Both the position numbers and the translations under genes were made by a program. Shown here piece after piece: positions 44,600 to 54,307 of a DNA stretch of 64,000 nucleotides. How positions within the stretch are numbered: position 1 is the stretch's first letter; each line of letters begins with the position of its first letter. The stretch comes from Flavobacterium aquaticum (GTDB lineage: Bacteria > Bacteroidota > Bacteroidia > Flavobacteriales > Flavobacteriaceae), in assembly GCF_003259835.1 (NCBI RefSeq), contig NZ_QLMI01000001.1, forward strand, positions 372,001-436,000. Direction: 5' to 3'. The notes beneath the pieces were generated by a model, which was given only the letters and a program-made list of their open reading frames with translations, was not told where the DNA came from and ran no database searches.

Positions 44600-45805
44600 A
44601 TGCCAAAGATTTTAATTACCGGAAATGGATTTGATTTAAGTTTAGGCTTACCTACTTCTTATAGTGATTTTATTAATATATTAAATTCATTGAATGAATA
44701 TGGAGAATTAGATTATGAAACAATATACAGAAAGAGTATTAATTATAATCAGATAACTGAAAATTATAAATCTTTTGATTTTAATTTTGATAAAATTGAA
44801 ATTTTAAAAGGAGAAATTAAATCTAATTTGTGGTTTCAATTCTTTAAAAATGAATTTGAAATCGATACTTGGATTGATTTTGAGAATAAAATTGAATATG
44901 TATTAAAGATTTTATTTTCATCAGTTAAATATCTTAAAGATAATTTATTTTCTAAAGGTTCAATTAATAAAGATACTGTAAATTTTAATTCAAAGTTATT
45001 TAATAATAATGTTGAAATAATTCAAGTGCTTAATAAATTTAATATAATTTCTTTAAATGAATATTATGAAATTAGATTTAATGAAAATTATCTTATTAGG
45101 AAATATGACTTTTTTATTGATGTTGATATAAATAAAATAACTAAAGAATTGATTGAAGAATTAGATAACTTCAAAAAAATATTCAATTATTATTTTGAAG
45201 TTTTTGTTTTTCCATTTTATTTTAATCAAAAAAAGAGAGTTGGTAAAACATTATTTTCAAATATAAATAAACATTATACATTCAATTATACACCAACTTT
45301 TGATAAATTTTACGCAAATGCACAAAAAACCAATTTCTTACATGGAAAAATCGATTCTTCTTCTAATCAAATAGTATTAGGAATTAATGAAATTCCAGAT
45401 GGAGAATTAGACAAACGTTATTTTCTACCTTTTACAAAATATTTTCAAAAGTTGAATAACAATACAGACTTTGAATTTATTACAGAATTTGAAAAAAAGA
45501 AAAATGTAAATTATATTTTTTTCTTCTTTGGTCATTCGCTCGATAGTTCAGATTCAGATTATATTAATGAAATCTTTAACTTTGTCAATGATTTGAATTC
45601 AAGAATAAAAAAAATAGTTATTATTCATCATAATGATAAGTCTAAATCTCAATTACTAATAAATCTCCTGAATATTAGAGGAAAAGATGACATTCAAAAA
45701 TTAATGAAGAATAATATTTTAGTCTTTAATCATATAGATTCAACTGAATTGAAACGTGAATTAGACAGAGATATTTCAAAATCATCTATGATTACTATTA
45801 GTTAA
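44600..45805 (+). CDS. AbiH-family phage abortive-infection protein
   Basis: A 401-residue protein with the AbiH (PF14253) landmarks in order: N-terminal ILITGNGFDLSLGLPTSY (a Rossmann-like nucleotide loop), WIDFENKIE near 95, FNYTPTFD near 227, LHG near 246 and FFGHSLDSSDSDY near 309. AbiH was found as an abortive-infection protein on a lactococcal plasmid; its mechanism is not known. It is visibly richer in Asn, Ile, Lys and in A/T than the genes on both sides, and breaks a housekeeping context (ppx / dnaX), as expected for an acquired defence gene. Confidence 0.85.
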   Translation: MPKILITGNGFDLSLGLPTSYSDFINILNSLNEYGELDYETIYRKSINYNQITENYKSFDFNFDKIEILKGEIKSNLWFQFFKNEFEIDTWIDFENKIEYVLKILFSSVKYLKDNLFSKGSINKDTVNFNSKLFNNNVEIIQVLNKFNIISLNEYYEIRFNENYLIRKYDFFIDVDINKITKELIEELDNFKKIFNYYFEVFVFPFYFNQKKRVGKTLFSNINKHYTFNYTPTFDKFYANAQKTNFLHGKIDSSSNQIVLGINEIPDGELDKRYFLPFTKYFQKLNNNTDFEFITEFEKKKNVNYIFFFFGHSLDSSDSDYINEIFNFVNDLNSRIKKIVIIHHNDKSKSQLLINLLNIRGKDDIQKLMKNNILVFNHIDSTELKRELDRDISKSSMITIS

Positions 45806-45861
45806 AATATGCTGTATAACATAGGTTTACTCCAAGTCAGACTTATAAAACAATTGATAAA

Positions 45862-47624
45862 CTAAACATCCAAATCAAACGTCTTTCTCAACAAGTCTAA
45901 AGCTGGATTAATCTGTTTTAAACGTTCAAATTTCTCTTGTGGGGTGAAGGCATATTTATTTTCGGTAGTTTCATTTACAACAACTTCAATGGTAATATCG
46001 TGGTTGTGTAACTTTCCTCTTAAATAACCTATTAATTCATGGCAACCCGATAAAAAATCCTCTTTAGTACTTTGATTAGGAAGTTCTAAAGTAATGGTGG
46101 TTCCGTTTAAGGTTGGATCGTTCATTTGCATATAAGTTGCCATTAAACGCTTTCCAGAATCCGTCATTTTTTGAGCAAATTTATTCCATTGCAACAACAT
46201 ATCGGTTTCGTTAAAAACCTCCGAAGGCAATTCTTCTTTGTGCTTTTGATGCTGATTTTGTTGTGCTTCTAAGTCTTTTTTAGCTTTAATACTCGCTAAC
46301 GAAAGTGCCGAAACTTTAGTTCCCGTTGGATTTAAATTTGTTAAAACCGGTTTTGGAATTTCAGGAACAATTGGAGCAACTACTTCATTTTGAACTTGAG
46401 GAATTTCTGTAACTTCAGGTTCTTTTACAACGGTTTCAGCAACTACAACAGGTTTTGATTCCTCTGTTGGAATTTGTGCTTTAATCGTTGGAACTTCAGT
46501 AATAGAGTAGGAGTTGTTCTTGTAATAAGTAGCCGGAATTATAAATTTAGCTACTTTTTTTTTTCTCCATCAAAAGTGATAGAGGCTAATTGCATCAAAC
46601 AAAGTTCAACTAAAAGTCGTTGATTTTGACTGACTTTAAATTTCAAATCGCATTCGTTTGCCAATTCAATTCCTTTGATTAAAAAGTCGTGCATGGCTTT
46701 GTGCGATTGCGCTGCATATAAAGCTTGCGCTTGTTCGCCAGCTTCTAATAAAGGAAGAGTTGCCGGGTTTTTACAAACCAATAAATCTCTAAAATGCGAT
46801 GCTAAACCTGCAATAAAATGATGTCCATCAAAACCTTTTGCTAAAATATCATTGTAAGCAACTAATAAATCCGGAATTTTATTTTCTAAAATTAAATCGG
46901 TGATTCTGATGTAATATTCAAAGTCTAACACGTTTAAATTTTCGGTAACAGCTTGTCTGGTAAGGTTTTTTCCACAGTATGAAACTACTCTGTCAAAAAT
47001 AGACAAAGCATCACGCATAGCACCATCTGCTTTTTGAGCGATAATGTGTAATGCATCATCTTCGTATGCAACACCTTGTTCTTTTGCAATTTCGGCTAAA
47101 TGTTCTTTCGCATCTTTAACCGTAATTCTTTTGAAATCAAAAATTTGACAACGCGATAAAATCGTTGGAATAATTTTATGTTTTTCAGTTGTAGCCAAAA
47201 TAAAAATGGCGTGCTTAGGCGGTTCTTCTAATGTTTTCAGGAAAGCATTAAAAGCTGCTTGCGAAAGCATGTGCACCTCGTCAATGATATATACTTTGTA
47301 TTTTCCTGTTTGTGGAGGTATTCTCACTTGGTCGATAATACTTCTAATATCATCAACACCATTGTTTGAAGCTGCATCTAATTCGAATACATTAAACGAA
47401 AAATCTTCATACGGATCATCGTAACCTTCTTGATTGATTTTTCGAGCTAAAATACGAGCACAAGTTGTTTTTCCAACACCACGAGGTCCAGTAAATAATA
47501 AGGCTTGCGCTAAGTGATTAGTTTCAATAGCATTCAACAAAGTATTGGTAATAGCTTGTTGGCCCACAACATCTTTAAATGTTTGCGGACGGTATTTACG
47601 AGCTGATACGATAAATTGTTCCAT
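45862..47624 (-). CDS. dnaX: DNA polymerase III subunit gamma/tau, two frames joined at an A10 run
   Basis: Clamp-loader ATPase. The first frame (47624 to TAG 46551-46553) gives 357 residues: Walker A TGPRGVGKTT (45-54), IIDEVHMLS, and the sensor region; the usual zinc cysteines of DnaX are absent. It stops right after ten A on the coding strand. The -1 frame then stays open from 46554 to TAG 45862-45864 (230 codons), coding a proline/valine-rich linker and the tau C-terminal domain. Standard decoding yields a gamma-like product; a -1 shift yields a tau-like protein of about 587 residues. Programmed slippage, mutation and sequencing error are all possible. Confidence 0.88.
46527..46564 (-). 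promoter_or_regulatory. Slippery A10 run with overlapping hairpin in dnaX
   Basis: On the coding strand, A10 (46555-46564) is followed by GTAG, giving in-frame AAG TAG. AAGTAGC and GCTACTT (46550-46556 and 46527-46533) form a 7-bp stem with a 16-base loop starting inside the A run. E. coli dnaX shifts -1 at A AAA AAG; Thermus dnaX slips at an A9 run during transcription. Confidence 0.7.
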
Positions 47625-47640
47625 AAATTCTATTGAAACA

Positions 47641-47672
47641 CAAATATAGTTTGGGAAATTCCAAAAAGCAAA
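47641..47672 (-). promoter_or_regulatory. dnaX promoter (TTTG-N20-TATATTTG)
   Basis: On the minus strand TTTG (47669-47672), 20 bases, TATATTTG (47641-47648), 16 bases before the start codon. Confidence 0.7.
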
Positions 47673-47733
47673 TTCCGAAATCCAAATTGAAGCGAATCTT
47701 TATAAAAGTTATTCACAATTTGGTGATTTTGAA

Positions 47734-48042
47734 TTAAAGTGTTGTGGAATGCTTACCTTTAATAGAAAGTTTAACAATTGTTTCAGCATTTTTATCAGAA
47801 GAATTAGCTGAAGTTCCAGTTACAAAAACGCCTTTTAATCCATATTTTGAAACGATGCCATAAACGGTTGCTTCATCATCTGGATTTGAATTTCCTTCAT
47901 AATGATAAATGTGGTTGATGGTATAATTTTCGGGATGCAAAATAATATCTTCTTCATTTTGATTGAAATCAAATGTAAACCCTTTCTCTCTTAATTTTGT
48001 AAGCGCTTCGGAGACAGAAGCGTAGTGATAAATAGTTGACAT
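47734..48042 (-). CDS. Small conserved-looking protein of unknown function
   Basis: A 102-residue soluble protein opening [22 protein letters not shown] and containing [31 protein letters not shown]. Similar short proteins in Flavobacteria are sometimes labelled phosphoribosylpyrophosphate synthetase, but no PRPP-synthase motif is present, so I do not use that name. The fold appears alpha/beta. Stands alone between dnaX and rnpB. Confidence 0.65.
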   Translation of the reverse strand: MSTIYHYASVSEALTKLREKGFTFDFNQNEEDIILHPENYTINHIYHYEGNSNPDDEATVYGIVSKYGLKGVFVTGTSANSSDKNAETIVKLSIKGKHSTTL

Positions 48043-48159
48043 GAGAATTAAGTATTATAAAATTTGCGACCTATAAATTTACGAATATATTAGCTCTTAA
48101 AAGCAAAAGATTATGTTAAACTATCCATTAAAATTTCTTCAAAACGATATAATTTGTTG

Positions 48160-48167
48160 TAAGTTTG
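48160..48167 (+). promoter_or_regulatory. -7 box of rnpB
   Basis: TAAGTTTG fits TAnnTTTG and lies 4 bases before the 5' pairing arm of RNase P RNA. Confidence 0.6.
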
Positions 48168-48171
48168 CACC

Positions 48172-48485
48172 GCAGACCGCCTTATCGTCCTTGTGTAAAC
48201 ATGGTAGGAAAGTCCGGACACCAAAGAGTAGCATAGTGGGTAACGCCCATCCGCCGAAAGGTGAGGACAAGTGCAACAGAAAGTATGTACAGGTAATGCT
48301 GTAGTGAAACCAGGTAAACTCTATGCGGTGAAATGCCAAGTATATCAGCAGTTTTTGAGAAATCAGAATAAGGGCGACTCGTCCGATGTTGAAGGGTAGG
48401 CAGCTTGAGTTACGTAGTAATGCGTAATCTAGATAAATGATAAGGCTCCGATTTATCGGAGACAGAATCCGGCTTATAGGTCTGC
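48172..48485 (+). ncRNA. rnpB: RNase P RNA (type A)
   Basis: Catalytic RNA that matures tRNA 5' ends. The ends GCAGACC and GGTCTGC pair (P1). The universal core is clear: GGAAAGTCCGGACACC (conserved region I), GTGCAACAGAAAG, and near the 3' end ACAGAATCCGGCTTATAGG (conserved region V), forming P4. The length of about 314 nt is normal for Bacteroidota, and a T7 run follows the last stem as terminator. Confidence 0.96.
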
Positions 48486-48505
48486 TTTTTTATTTTATTA
48501 CGATT

Positions 48506-49084
48506 TTAACCTTCGTCTTCTTCTTCATAATCTTCTTCTTCGTCGCTTTCAAATTCGTAAAAAGAAAACACAGAACCTCCATAATTTTTTGAAAAAGAAA
48601 AATTAGTTAAATGATCTAATTTAGTATGTTTTGAATGTTCTACAATTAACATTCCCTCTTCGTCTAAAAGTTCGTTTTCAAAAATAAGTTGAATGATTTT
48701 TTCAAAGTTCTCCTGACTCAAATCATAAGGTGGATCAGCAAAAATGATATCATAATTTGCTTTACTTTTTTCTAAAAATTTGAAAACATCGCTTTTGATT
48801 ACGCTAATATCTAAATCTAATTCCGTTGCCGTTTTTTTTATGAAATTCACACAACCCATATCGCCATCAACACTAGTTATTGGTCCAGCGCCTCGAGAAG
48901 CGAATTCGTAACTAATATTACCAGTTCCTGAGAATAAATCTAAAACTTTTAAACCATGAAAATTAAAGTAATTATTCAAAATATTGAATAAAGATTCCTT
49001 ACACATGTCGGTTGTAGGACGAACAGGTAAGTTTTTTGGAGCTACTAAACGGCGCCCTTTGTGTTTTCCGGAGATAATTCTCAT
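48506..49084 (-). CDS. rsmD: 16S rRNA (guanine966-N2)-methyltransferase RsmD
   Basis: Methylates G966 of 16S rRNA. A 192-residue class I SAM enzyme starting MRIISGKHKGRRLVAPKN, with RPTTDMCKESLFN, VLDLFSGTGNISYEFASRGA (SAM site) and the catalytic IIFADPPYDL. The tail is an acidic Glu/Asp run. The start overlaps the stop of the upstream gene by 4 bases (ATGA). Confidence 0.95.
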   Translation of the reverse strand: MRIISGKHKGRRLVAPKNLPVRPTTDMCKESLFNILNNYFNFHGLKVLDLFSGTGNISYEFASRGAGPITSVDGDMGCVNFIKKTATELDLDISVIKSDVFKFLEKSKANYDIIFADPPYDLSQENFEKIIQLIFENELLDEEGMLIVEHSKHTKLDHLTNFSFSKNYGGSVFSFYEFESDEEEDYEEEDEG

Positions 49085-49893
49085 GAATGATAAAGTATAA
49101 AGTGATTTCGCAATTCGGTAGAGGAAACATCTAAGATTGAAGCTTTGTTAGAAACATCAAGCAAAGTGCAGTTTCTTATATATTTAAAAGCAATTTTATA
49201 AAACGCATCCTTTTCAGAACAATTTCCAAAAAGTTGAACTGAAATAGTTTCTGGATTTAATTGCAATTGTTCGCAAGTAAATAAGATGAAATAAATAAAA
49301 TCTTCTGGAGTGTTATATTGAAACGAATTAAAAAGTAATAATTGTTGATTTTTTACCACAACAATTTCAAAGTGCTCTTTTTGTATGTGAACAAAAACTT
49401 GTTTTTCTTCTTTGTTTTTGGACAAATCGAGTAGTTGTTTTACCAAAATAGAATTCGCATTTTGGTATTCAAATGTTTCGTATTGGTCTAACAAGAAGTT
49501 GTTAATATTGACGAAAGGAACATACACATTATTCATTTCGTAAGGAAAAATAACATCGTGTGTAAAAAAATCGGTTTCAAAAACTTTGGTATTGTATTGT
49601 AAATAACTTGCTAAAAAATTTGCATCAAATAGGGAAGTAGGCACAAAAGAATTTAAGTTATTGTCATGAATTACCATTACTTCATCAAATGATTTTGTAA
49701 GAATAGGATAATCAACAAAAGTACGCCACAATTGTTCTTCAATTACTTTGCTTTTCTCAAAGTGAATTGACATAGTATTTATTACTTTGTTTGATAGTAA
49801 ATCAAAGACACAAAAAGAAAGTCCACTCAAGGAAACCTGAATGGACAACTTTTTATATGTTTTTTGAGTAATGTCGTTATTCGTTATTACCAT
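49081..49893 (-). CDS. DUF3822-family protein
   Basis: A 270-residue protein matching the DUF3822 group of Bacteroidota, which resembles an actin/Hsp70-like or PilM-type fold: paired stretches SIQVSLSGLSFCVFD and QVFVHIQKEHFEIVVVKNQQLLLFN suggest two ribonuclease-H-like halves. Function unknown. In this phylum it commonly sits next to rsmD, as here (4-base overlap), so a link with ribosome or envelope biogenesis is possible but unproven. Confidence 0.78.
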   Translation of the reverse strand: MVITNNDITQKTYKKLSIQVSLSGLSFCVFDLLSNKVINTMSIHFEKSKVIEEQLWRTFVDYPILTKSFDEVMVIHDNNLNSFVPTSLFDANFLASYLQYNTKVFETDFFTHDVIFPYEMNNVYVPFVNINNFLLDQYETFEYQNANSILVKQLLDLSKNKEEKQVFVHIQKEHFEIVVVKNQQLLLFNSFQYNTPEDFIYFILFTCEQLQLNPETISVQLFGNCSEKDAFYKIAFKYIRNCTLLDVSNKASILDVSSTELRNHFILYHS

Positions 49894-50638
49894 ATTTTTT
49901 TGGCCAGTTTCCAGTAAGAGTTACTTCTTCTAGTGAACCTAAAATAATTTGAGGACCATTGATTTCGTCAATAGATTCTACTTTATTTTCTTGTTTTACT
50001 AATTCTTGATCTAAATCTTTTAATAAAGCATTTTTGTCAATAATAGCTTGGAATACAGAAAGATTCATGTCGTTTCTACTAACAACACCAGTTTTCATTG
50101 ATACAGGCACTTCAATACTTCCAACTTTAACAACGTTAAGTCTTTTATAACGATCAGAATTTTTAAATAATGAGTCTTTAACTTTTACAGTTCCTAATTT
50201 TGTAATAATTACTTCGTCTTTAAAGAAACCACCAACTCCGTCAGCACCAACTTTAATACCAAAAGCAGCATTCTTAGCGGCATCAATTACAGCAGTATCT
50301 CTTCTTGAAATAATTTCAAATTCGCCATTTTCAACAAACTTTACTAATTCATCAAAAGTATCAGCATATTTTCCATGTACTGATTTGTAACCTGTTTGAA
50401 GTTTTTTAATGTCTAACATAGTTTTAACAGCAACTTCAAAACGAGCCTCTTTTTCATTTTGAAACTCAATAGGTTTCATAATTGAAGAGTATATTAAATA
50501 TACAAGAAAAAAAGAAATTCCCCATAATAGAATAGTGAATACTTTTTTATTTCCTGGAGTAACAAATTTATCAATTAGTTTAACCAATGCAAAGATTAAA
50601 ACAATCAATACGACTAAATAAATAGCAATTTCTAACAT
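49877..50638 (-). CDS. Two-helix membrane protein of unknown function
   Basis: A 253-residue protein with hydrophobic helices at residues 2-22 and 33-51, then a soluble domain of about 200 residues, rich in Lys, Val and Asp, and predicted partly coiled-coil near the C-terminus. Its end overlaps the DUF3822 gene by 17 bases, so the three genes (this, DUF3822, rsmD) are one coupled operon. No known domain. Confidence 0.7.
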   Translation of the reverse strand: MLEIAIYLVVLIVLIFALVKLIDKFVTPGNKKVFTILLWGISFFLVYLIYSSIMKPIEFQNEKEARFEVAVKTMLDIKKLQTGYKSVHGKYADTFDELVKFVENGEFEIISRRDTAVIDAAKNAAFGIKVGADGVGGFFKDEVIITKLGTVKVKDSLFKNSDRYKRLNVVKVGSIEVPVSMKTGVVSRNDMNLSVFQAIIDKNALLKDLDQELVKQENKVESIDEINGPQIILGSLEEVTLTGNWPKKYGNNE

Positions 50639-50761
50639 TTGAATAATTTATTTTTAGTTAAATAGGTACGCAAATCTACAATTTTTTTTTCTACACAAAA
50701 GAATTTCTTGTAAAAATCATTCAGTATATTTGAAAAATTAATATTGGCCAAATCATTTTTT

Positions 50762-52186
50762 ATGACATATAAGCTGTTTTACAATTTATTACAAAATAAT
50801 TTCCCTCATCAACCAACTCTAAAACAGGATATTTTTTTTCAGAAAATAGCCGATTTTATTTTAAACTCGACTTCTGATGATATTTTTGTACTCAAAGGTT
50901 ATGCTGGAACAGGTAAAACAACAATAATTTCTACCGTAATTAATAATTTAGGAGATGTTAATATGAAAGCTGTGCTTCTTGCTCCAACAGGTAGAGCAGC
51001 AAAAGTAATAAGTAATTACTCAGGAAAGCCAGCTTTTACGATTCACAAACGTATTTATTTCCCTAAAAAAAATAAAACAGGCGGAGTAAGTTTTACTTTA
51101 CAACAAAATAAATTTAAAAACACCTTATTTATAGTTGATGAATCTTCCATGATTTCCGATACGAATCAAGATTCTAAATTATATGAAAATGGTTCTTTGT
51201 TAGATGATTTGTTTTTTTATGTGGATGCCGGAAAAAATTGCAAGTTGTTATTAATAGGAGATACCGCTCAGTTGCCACCTGTAAATATGAGTGTGAGTCC
51301 TGCTTTGGATATTGATTCGCTTTCGCTTCATTATCAAAAAAATGTACATCATATTGAGTTAGATGAAGTCATGCGACAAGCCGAGCATTCTGGAATTTTG
51401 TATAATGCGACTCAATTAAGAGAATTATTGCATTCGCATTTTATTGATACGTTCCAATTCAAATTGAAAGGATTTAAAGATATTGTTCGTTTGCAAGATG
51501 GTTATGATATTCAAGATGCAATTCATCAAGCGTATGATAATTATAGTATTGAAGATACCGTTTTTATTTTGCGATCGAATAAAAGAGCGAATCAGTATAA
51601 CCAACAAATTAGAGCTTCTATTTTATCTAAAGAAAGTGAAATTTCTACGGGAGATTATTTAATGGTGGTGAAAAACAACTATTTCTGGCTAAAAGAAGAA
51701 TCAGAAGCCGGATTTATTGCTAATGGCGATATTGTCGAAATTCTAGAAATTAGAAAAATTCAAGAGTTATACGGATTCAAATTCGCCACCGTAAAAATCA
51801 GAATGGTGGATTATCCAAACCAAATTCCGTTTGACACTGTTATTATGTTAGATACGATTATGAGTGAATCGCCTTCGTTGACTTATGAAGAATCGAATAA
51901 ATTGTATCAGGAAGTGTTGTTGGATTATGAAGAAGAACGCCAACAATATAAAAAATTACAGAAAGTAAAAGAAAACCCTTATTTCAATGCGCTTCAGGTG
52001 AAATTTTCGTATGCTATTACGTGTCATAAATCGCAAGGTGGTCAATGGAAAACGGTTTTTGTAGAACAACCATATTTACCTAGCGGAATTGATGTAGATT
52101 ATGTCCGCTGGTTATACACCGCCATCACGCGTGCCGAAGAAAAATTATATTTAATCGGATTTAAGGATGAGTTTTTCGAAAATTAA
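50762..52186 (+). CDS. RecD/Dda-like superfamily 1 DNA helicase
   Basis: A 474-residue ATPase: Walker A LKGYAGTGKTT, Walker B TLFIVDESSMIS, LLIGDTAQLPPV (motif III), and at the C-terminus YAITCHKSQGGQWKTVFVE and YTAITRAEEKLYLIG (motifs V and VI). This is the SF1B helicase layout, but without the long N-terminal domain of RecD2, so a Dda-like repair or replication-restart helicase is likely. I chose ATG 50762 over TTG 50744. Confidence 0.9.
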   Translation: MTYKLFYNLLQNNFPHQPTLKQDIFFQKIADFILNSTSDDIFVLKGYAGTGKTTIISTVINNLGDVNMKAVLLAPTGRAAKVISNYSGKPAFTIHKRIYFPKKNKTGGVSFTLQQNKFKNTLFIVDESSMISDTNQDSKLYENGSLLDDLFFYVDAGKNCKLLLIGDTAQLPPVNMSVSPALDIDSLSLHYQKNVHHIELDEVMRQAEHSGILYNATQLRELLHSHFIDTFQFKLKGFKDIVRLQDGYDIQDAIHQAYDNYSIEDTVFILRSNKRANQYNQQIRASILSKESEISTGDYLMVVKNNYFWLKEESEAGFIANGDIVEILEIRKIQELYGFKFATVKIRMVDYPNQIPFDTVIMLDTIMSESPSLTYEESNKLYQEVLLDYEEERQQYKKLQKVKENPYFNALQVKFSYAITCHKSQGGQWKTVFVEQPYLPSGIDVDYVRWLYTAITRAEEKLYLIGFKDEFFEN

Positions 52187-52194
52187 TACTTTTG
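52187..52194 (+). promoter_or_regulatory. -7 box (TAnnTTTG) of kdsB
   Basis: TACTTTTG directly after the helicase stop codon, 19 bases before the kdsB start. Confidence 0.4.
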
Positions 52195-52213
52195 TAATCA
52201 AACAAAATCAAAC

Positions 52214-52939
52214 ATGAAAATAATAGCTGTAATTCCCGCTCGATATGCTTCCACACGTTTCCCTGCCAAATTAATGCAAGATTTAGGAGGCAAAACTGTA
52301 ATTCTCAGAACGTATGAAGCAGCTATTTCTACGAATTTATTTGATGATGTTTTTGTGGTTACCGATTCTGATTTAATTTATAATGAAATTATTTCGAATG
52401 GAGGAAAAGCCATCATGTCGATAAAAGAACACGAAAGTGGAAGCGACAGAATTGCTGAAGCTGTTGAACATATGAATGTTGATGTTGTAATTAACGTTCA
52501 AGGTGACGAACCTTTTATCAATAAAAAACCTTTAGAAGAATTAATCGAAGTTTTTAAAAACGATACCGAAAAGAAAGTCGATTTAGGTTCTTTGATGTTT
52601 CAAATTTCTGATAAAAAAGAGATTAATAATCCAAATAACGTAAAAGTAATTACAGACCAACAAGGTTTTGCTTTGTACTTTTCTCGTTCGGTAATTCCAT
52701 TTCCAAGAGAAGAAAATGTCGGAGTGCGTTATATGAAACACATCGGGATTTACGCTTTCAGAAAAGAAGCTTTGATGGATTTTTACCGTTTACCCATGTT
52801 ATCGTTAGAAGCTTCCGAAAAATTAGAGCAATTACGTTACTTAGAATATGGAAAACGTATTAAAATGGTAGAAACTTCTCACGTAAGTATAGGGATTGAT
52901 ACGCCAGAAGATTTAGAAAAAGCTAGAAAGTTATTGTAG
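52214..52939 (+). CDS. kdsB: 3-deoxy-manno-octulosonate cytidylyltransferase
   Basis: Activates Kdo as CMP-Kdo for lipid A core synthesis. A 241-residue cytidylyltransferase with [14 protein letters not shown] (residues 6-19), SGSDRIAEA, and VQGDEPFI, which provides the metal-binding aspartate. Length and motifs are standard. Its end overlaps the convergent methyltransferase-like gene by 9 bases. Confidence 0.96.
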   Translation: MKIIAVIPARYASTRFPAKLMQDLGGKTVILRTYEAAISTNLFDDVFVVTDSDLIYNEIISNGGKAIMSIKEHESGSDRIAEAVEHMNVDVVINVQGDEPFINKKPLEELIEVFKNDTEKKVDLGSLMFQISDKKEINNPNNVKVITDQQGFALYFSRSVIPFPREENVGVRYMKHIGIYAFRKEALMDFYRLPMLSLEASEKLEQLRYLEYGKRIKMVETSHVSIGIDTPEDLEKARKLL

Positions 52940-53593
52940 TTTTTTTATAGTAAACAATTCGTTGTGAACTTCTATTTTGGGATATAATCGCACCGAATAA
53001 TTGCTTTCAAATTTACTTTTGTAAGTTGCATTTCTTCTTCTGTCTTGATAATCTAAAACCATAGTATTAAATAAGATAAATCCATTTACATTAAGTAAAA
53101 AGTTAATACGATTTATAAAGAAATCTTCAAATAGAAAATTGGGCATTGAAGTATCTTGAAAGATGTCAATAATGATTAAATCATATTTTTCTTTGGTCTT
53201 TAAAACAAACTCAAAAGCGTCGTCAATTACGATTGAAACGTTGTTGTAATTTCCTAATCCAAAATATTTTGTAGCTAATTCTACAACAGCTGCATCAATT
53301 TCTACGCCTGTAATTTTGCCTTCAAATTTCACTTCTTTTTTTAGGGTTTCAATAACACTTCCGCCAGCAACTCCAAGAACTAAAACCGATTGAAAGCCTT
53401 TAATTCGTTCGTAACCTATATATTTTAATCCTTTTTTTAAGACACGCTGTAAACTTCCAAAAGAATAATTAGTGTTTTCAGAATCCAAAACTAAATACCC
53501 GTTATTCCAGGTAACTTCCAGATTTTTACTATAAACCGATTTCTTTTGATGAATTTTTATAGGAAGTAAAAAACTCAATAAGCGCTTAATCAT
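52931..53593 (-). CDS. Spermidine synthase-like SAM-fold protein
   Basis: A 220-residue class I methyltransferase-fold protein: [18 protein letters not shown] (nucleotide loop), [16 protein letters not shown], and [18 protein letters not shown]. This resembles the spermidine synthase family, but the polyamine-binding acidic pattern cannot be confirmed, so it may be a methyltransferase or a non-enzymatic relative. Convergent with kdsB. Confidence 0.75.
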   Translation of the reverse strand: MIKRLLSFLLPIKIHQKKSVYSKNLEVTWNNGYLVLDSENTNYSFGSLQRVLKKGLKYIGYERIKGFQSVLVLGVAGGSVIETLKKEVKFEGKITGVEIDAAVVELATKYFGLGNYNNVSIVIDDAFEFVLKTKEKYDLIIIDIFQDTSMPNFLFEDFFINRINFLLNVNGFILFNTMVLDYQDRRRNATYKSKFESNYSVRLYPKIEVHNELFTIKKLQ

Positions 53594-53648
53594 GTAACTT
53601 TGTTTGTAATCGTAAATATAATTTTATTTTTGTATCAAAATCTATCCC

Positions 53649-54206
53649 ATGAAACAAATTATATACAAATTTATTTTCTGCAAAATTTTTGGTTGGAAAG
53701 TGGTTGGAACCATAACGCCAATAGTTAAAAAATGTGTGATTATTGCGGTTCCACACACGAGTTGGTGGGATTTTTTCCTTGGAATTTTTTCTCGAGGCAT
53801 TCTAAATATCGAAATAAATTACGTGGCTAAAAAAGAATTATTCGTATTTCCATTTAATTATTTTTTCACTTGGACAGGTGGAACACCTTTAAATCGCCAA
53901 AAAAACGAAAATAAAGTAGATACAATTGCTAAAATATTTCAAGAAAAAGAAGTTTTTAGGTTAGCAATCGCTCCCGAAGGTACTCGAAAAAAAGTATCCG
54001 AATGGAAAACAGGTTTCTATTACATGGCTCTAAAAGCAAATGTACCTATTGTTCCCGTAGCTTTTGATTACGGAAGAAAAGAAGTGGTTTATCACGAACC
54101 ATTTTATCCAACAGGAAATATTGAGGCTGATATTAAATTTTTAGAATCGTATTATAAAGGAGTTATAGGGAAAGTTCCAGAACTAAGTTATGTTCCAAAG
54201 GAATAA
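53649..54206 (+). CDS. 1-acyl-glycerol-3-phosphate acyltransferase-like protein
   Basis: A 185-residue PlsC-fold protein: the HX4D motif is HTSWWD (about residues 36-41), and the second motif APEGTRKK is the phosphate-binding EGTR. It acts at the inner membrane, transferring an acyl chain to lysophosphatidate or a related lipid. It is shorter than typical PlsC and lacks an N-terminal anchor helix; it belongs to the short group seen in Bacteroidota. Confidence 0.85.
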   Translation: MKQIIYKFIFCKIFGWKVVGTITPIVKKCVIIAVPHTSWWDFFLGIFSRGILNIEINYVAKKELFVFPFNYFFTWTGGTPLNRQKNENKVDTIAKIFQEKEVFRLAIAPEGTRKKVSEWKTGFYYMALKANVPIVPVAFDYGRKEVVYHEPFYPTGNIEADIKFLESYYKGVIGKVPELSYVPKE

Positions 54207-54307
54207 TTGATTGTTTGATTCATTTTCAAAAAGATAAAAAAAGTCATTTAAAATAAAACCAAGTAACATAGTTTTTCGTAGATAGAAGAAATCAAAACTT
54301 TTAACAA

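Noticed and set aside
45862..46230. Separate 122-residue gene after dnaX
   Set aside because: It starts with TTG and is only the tail of the -1 frame that joins dnaX at the A10 run; the frame stays open right back to that point.
48113..48339. Two open frames of about 65 codons, one on each strand
   Set aside because: Both overlap RNase P RNA, whose conserved core is unmistakable.
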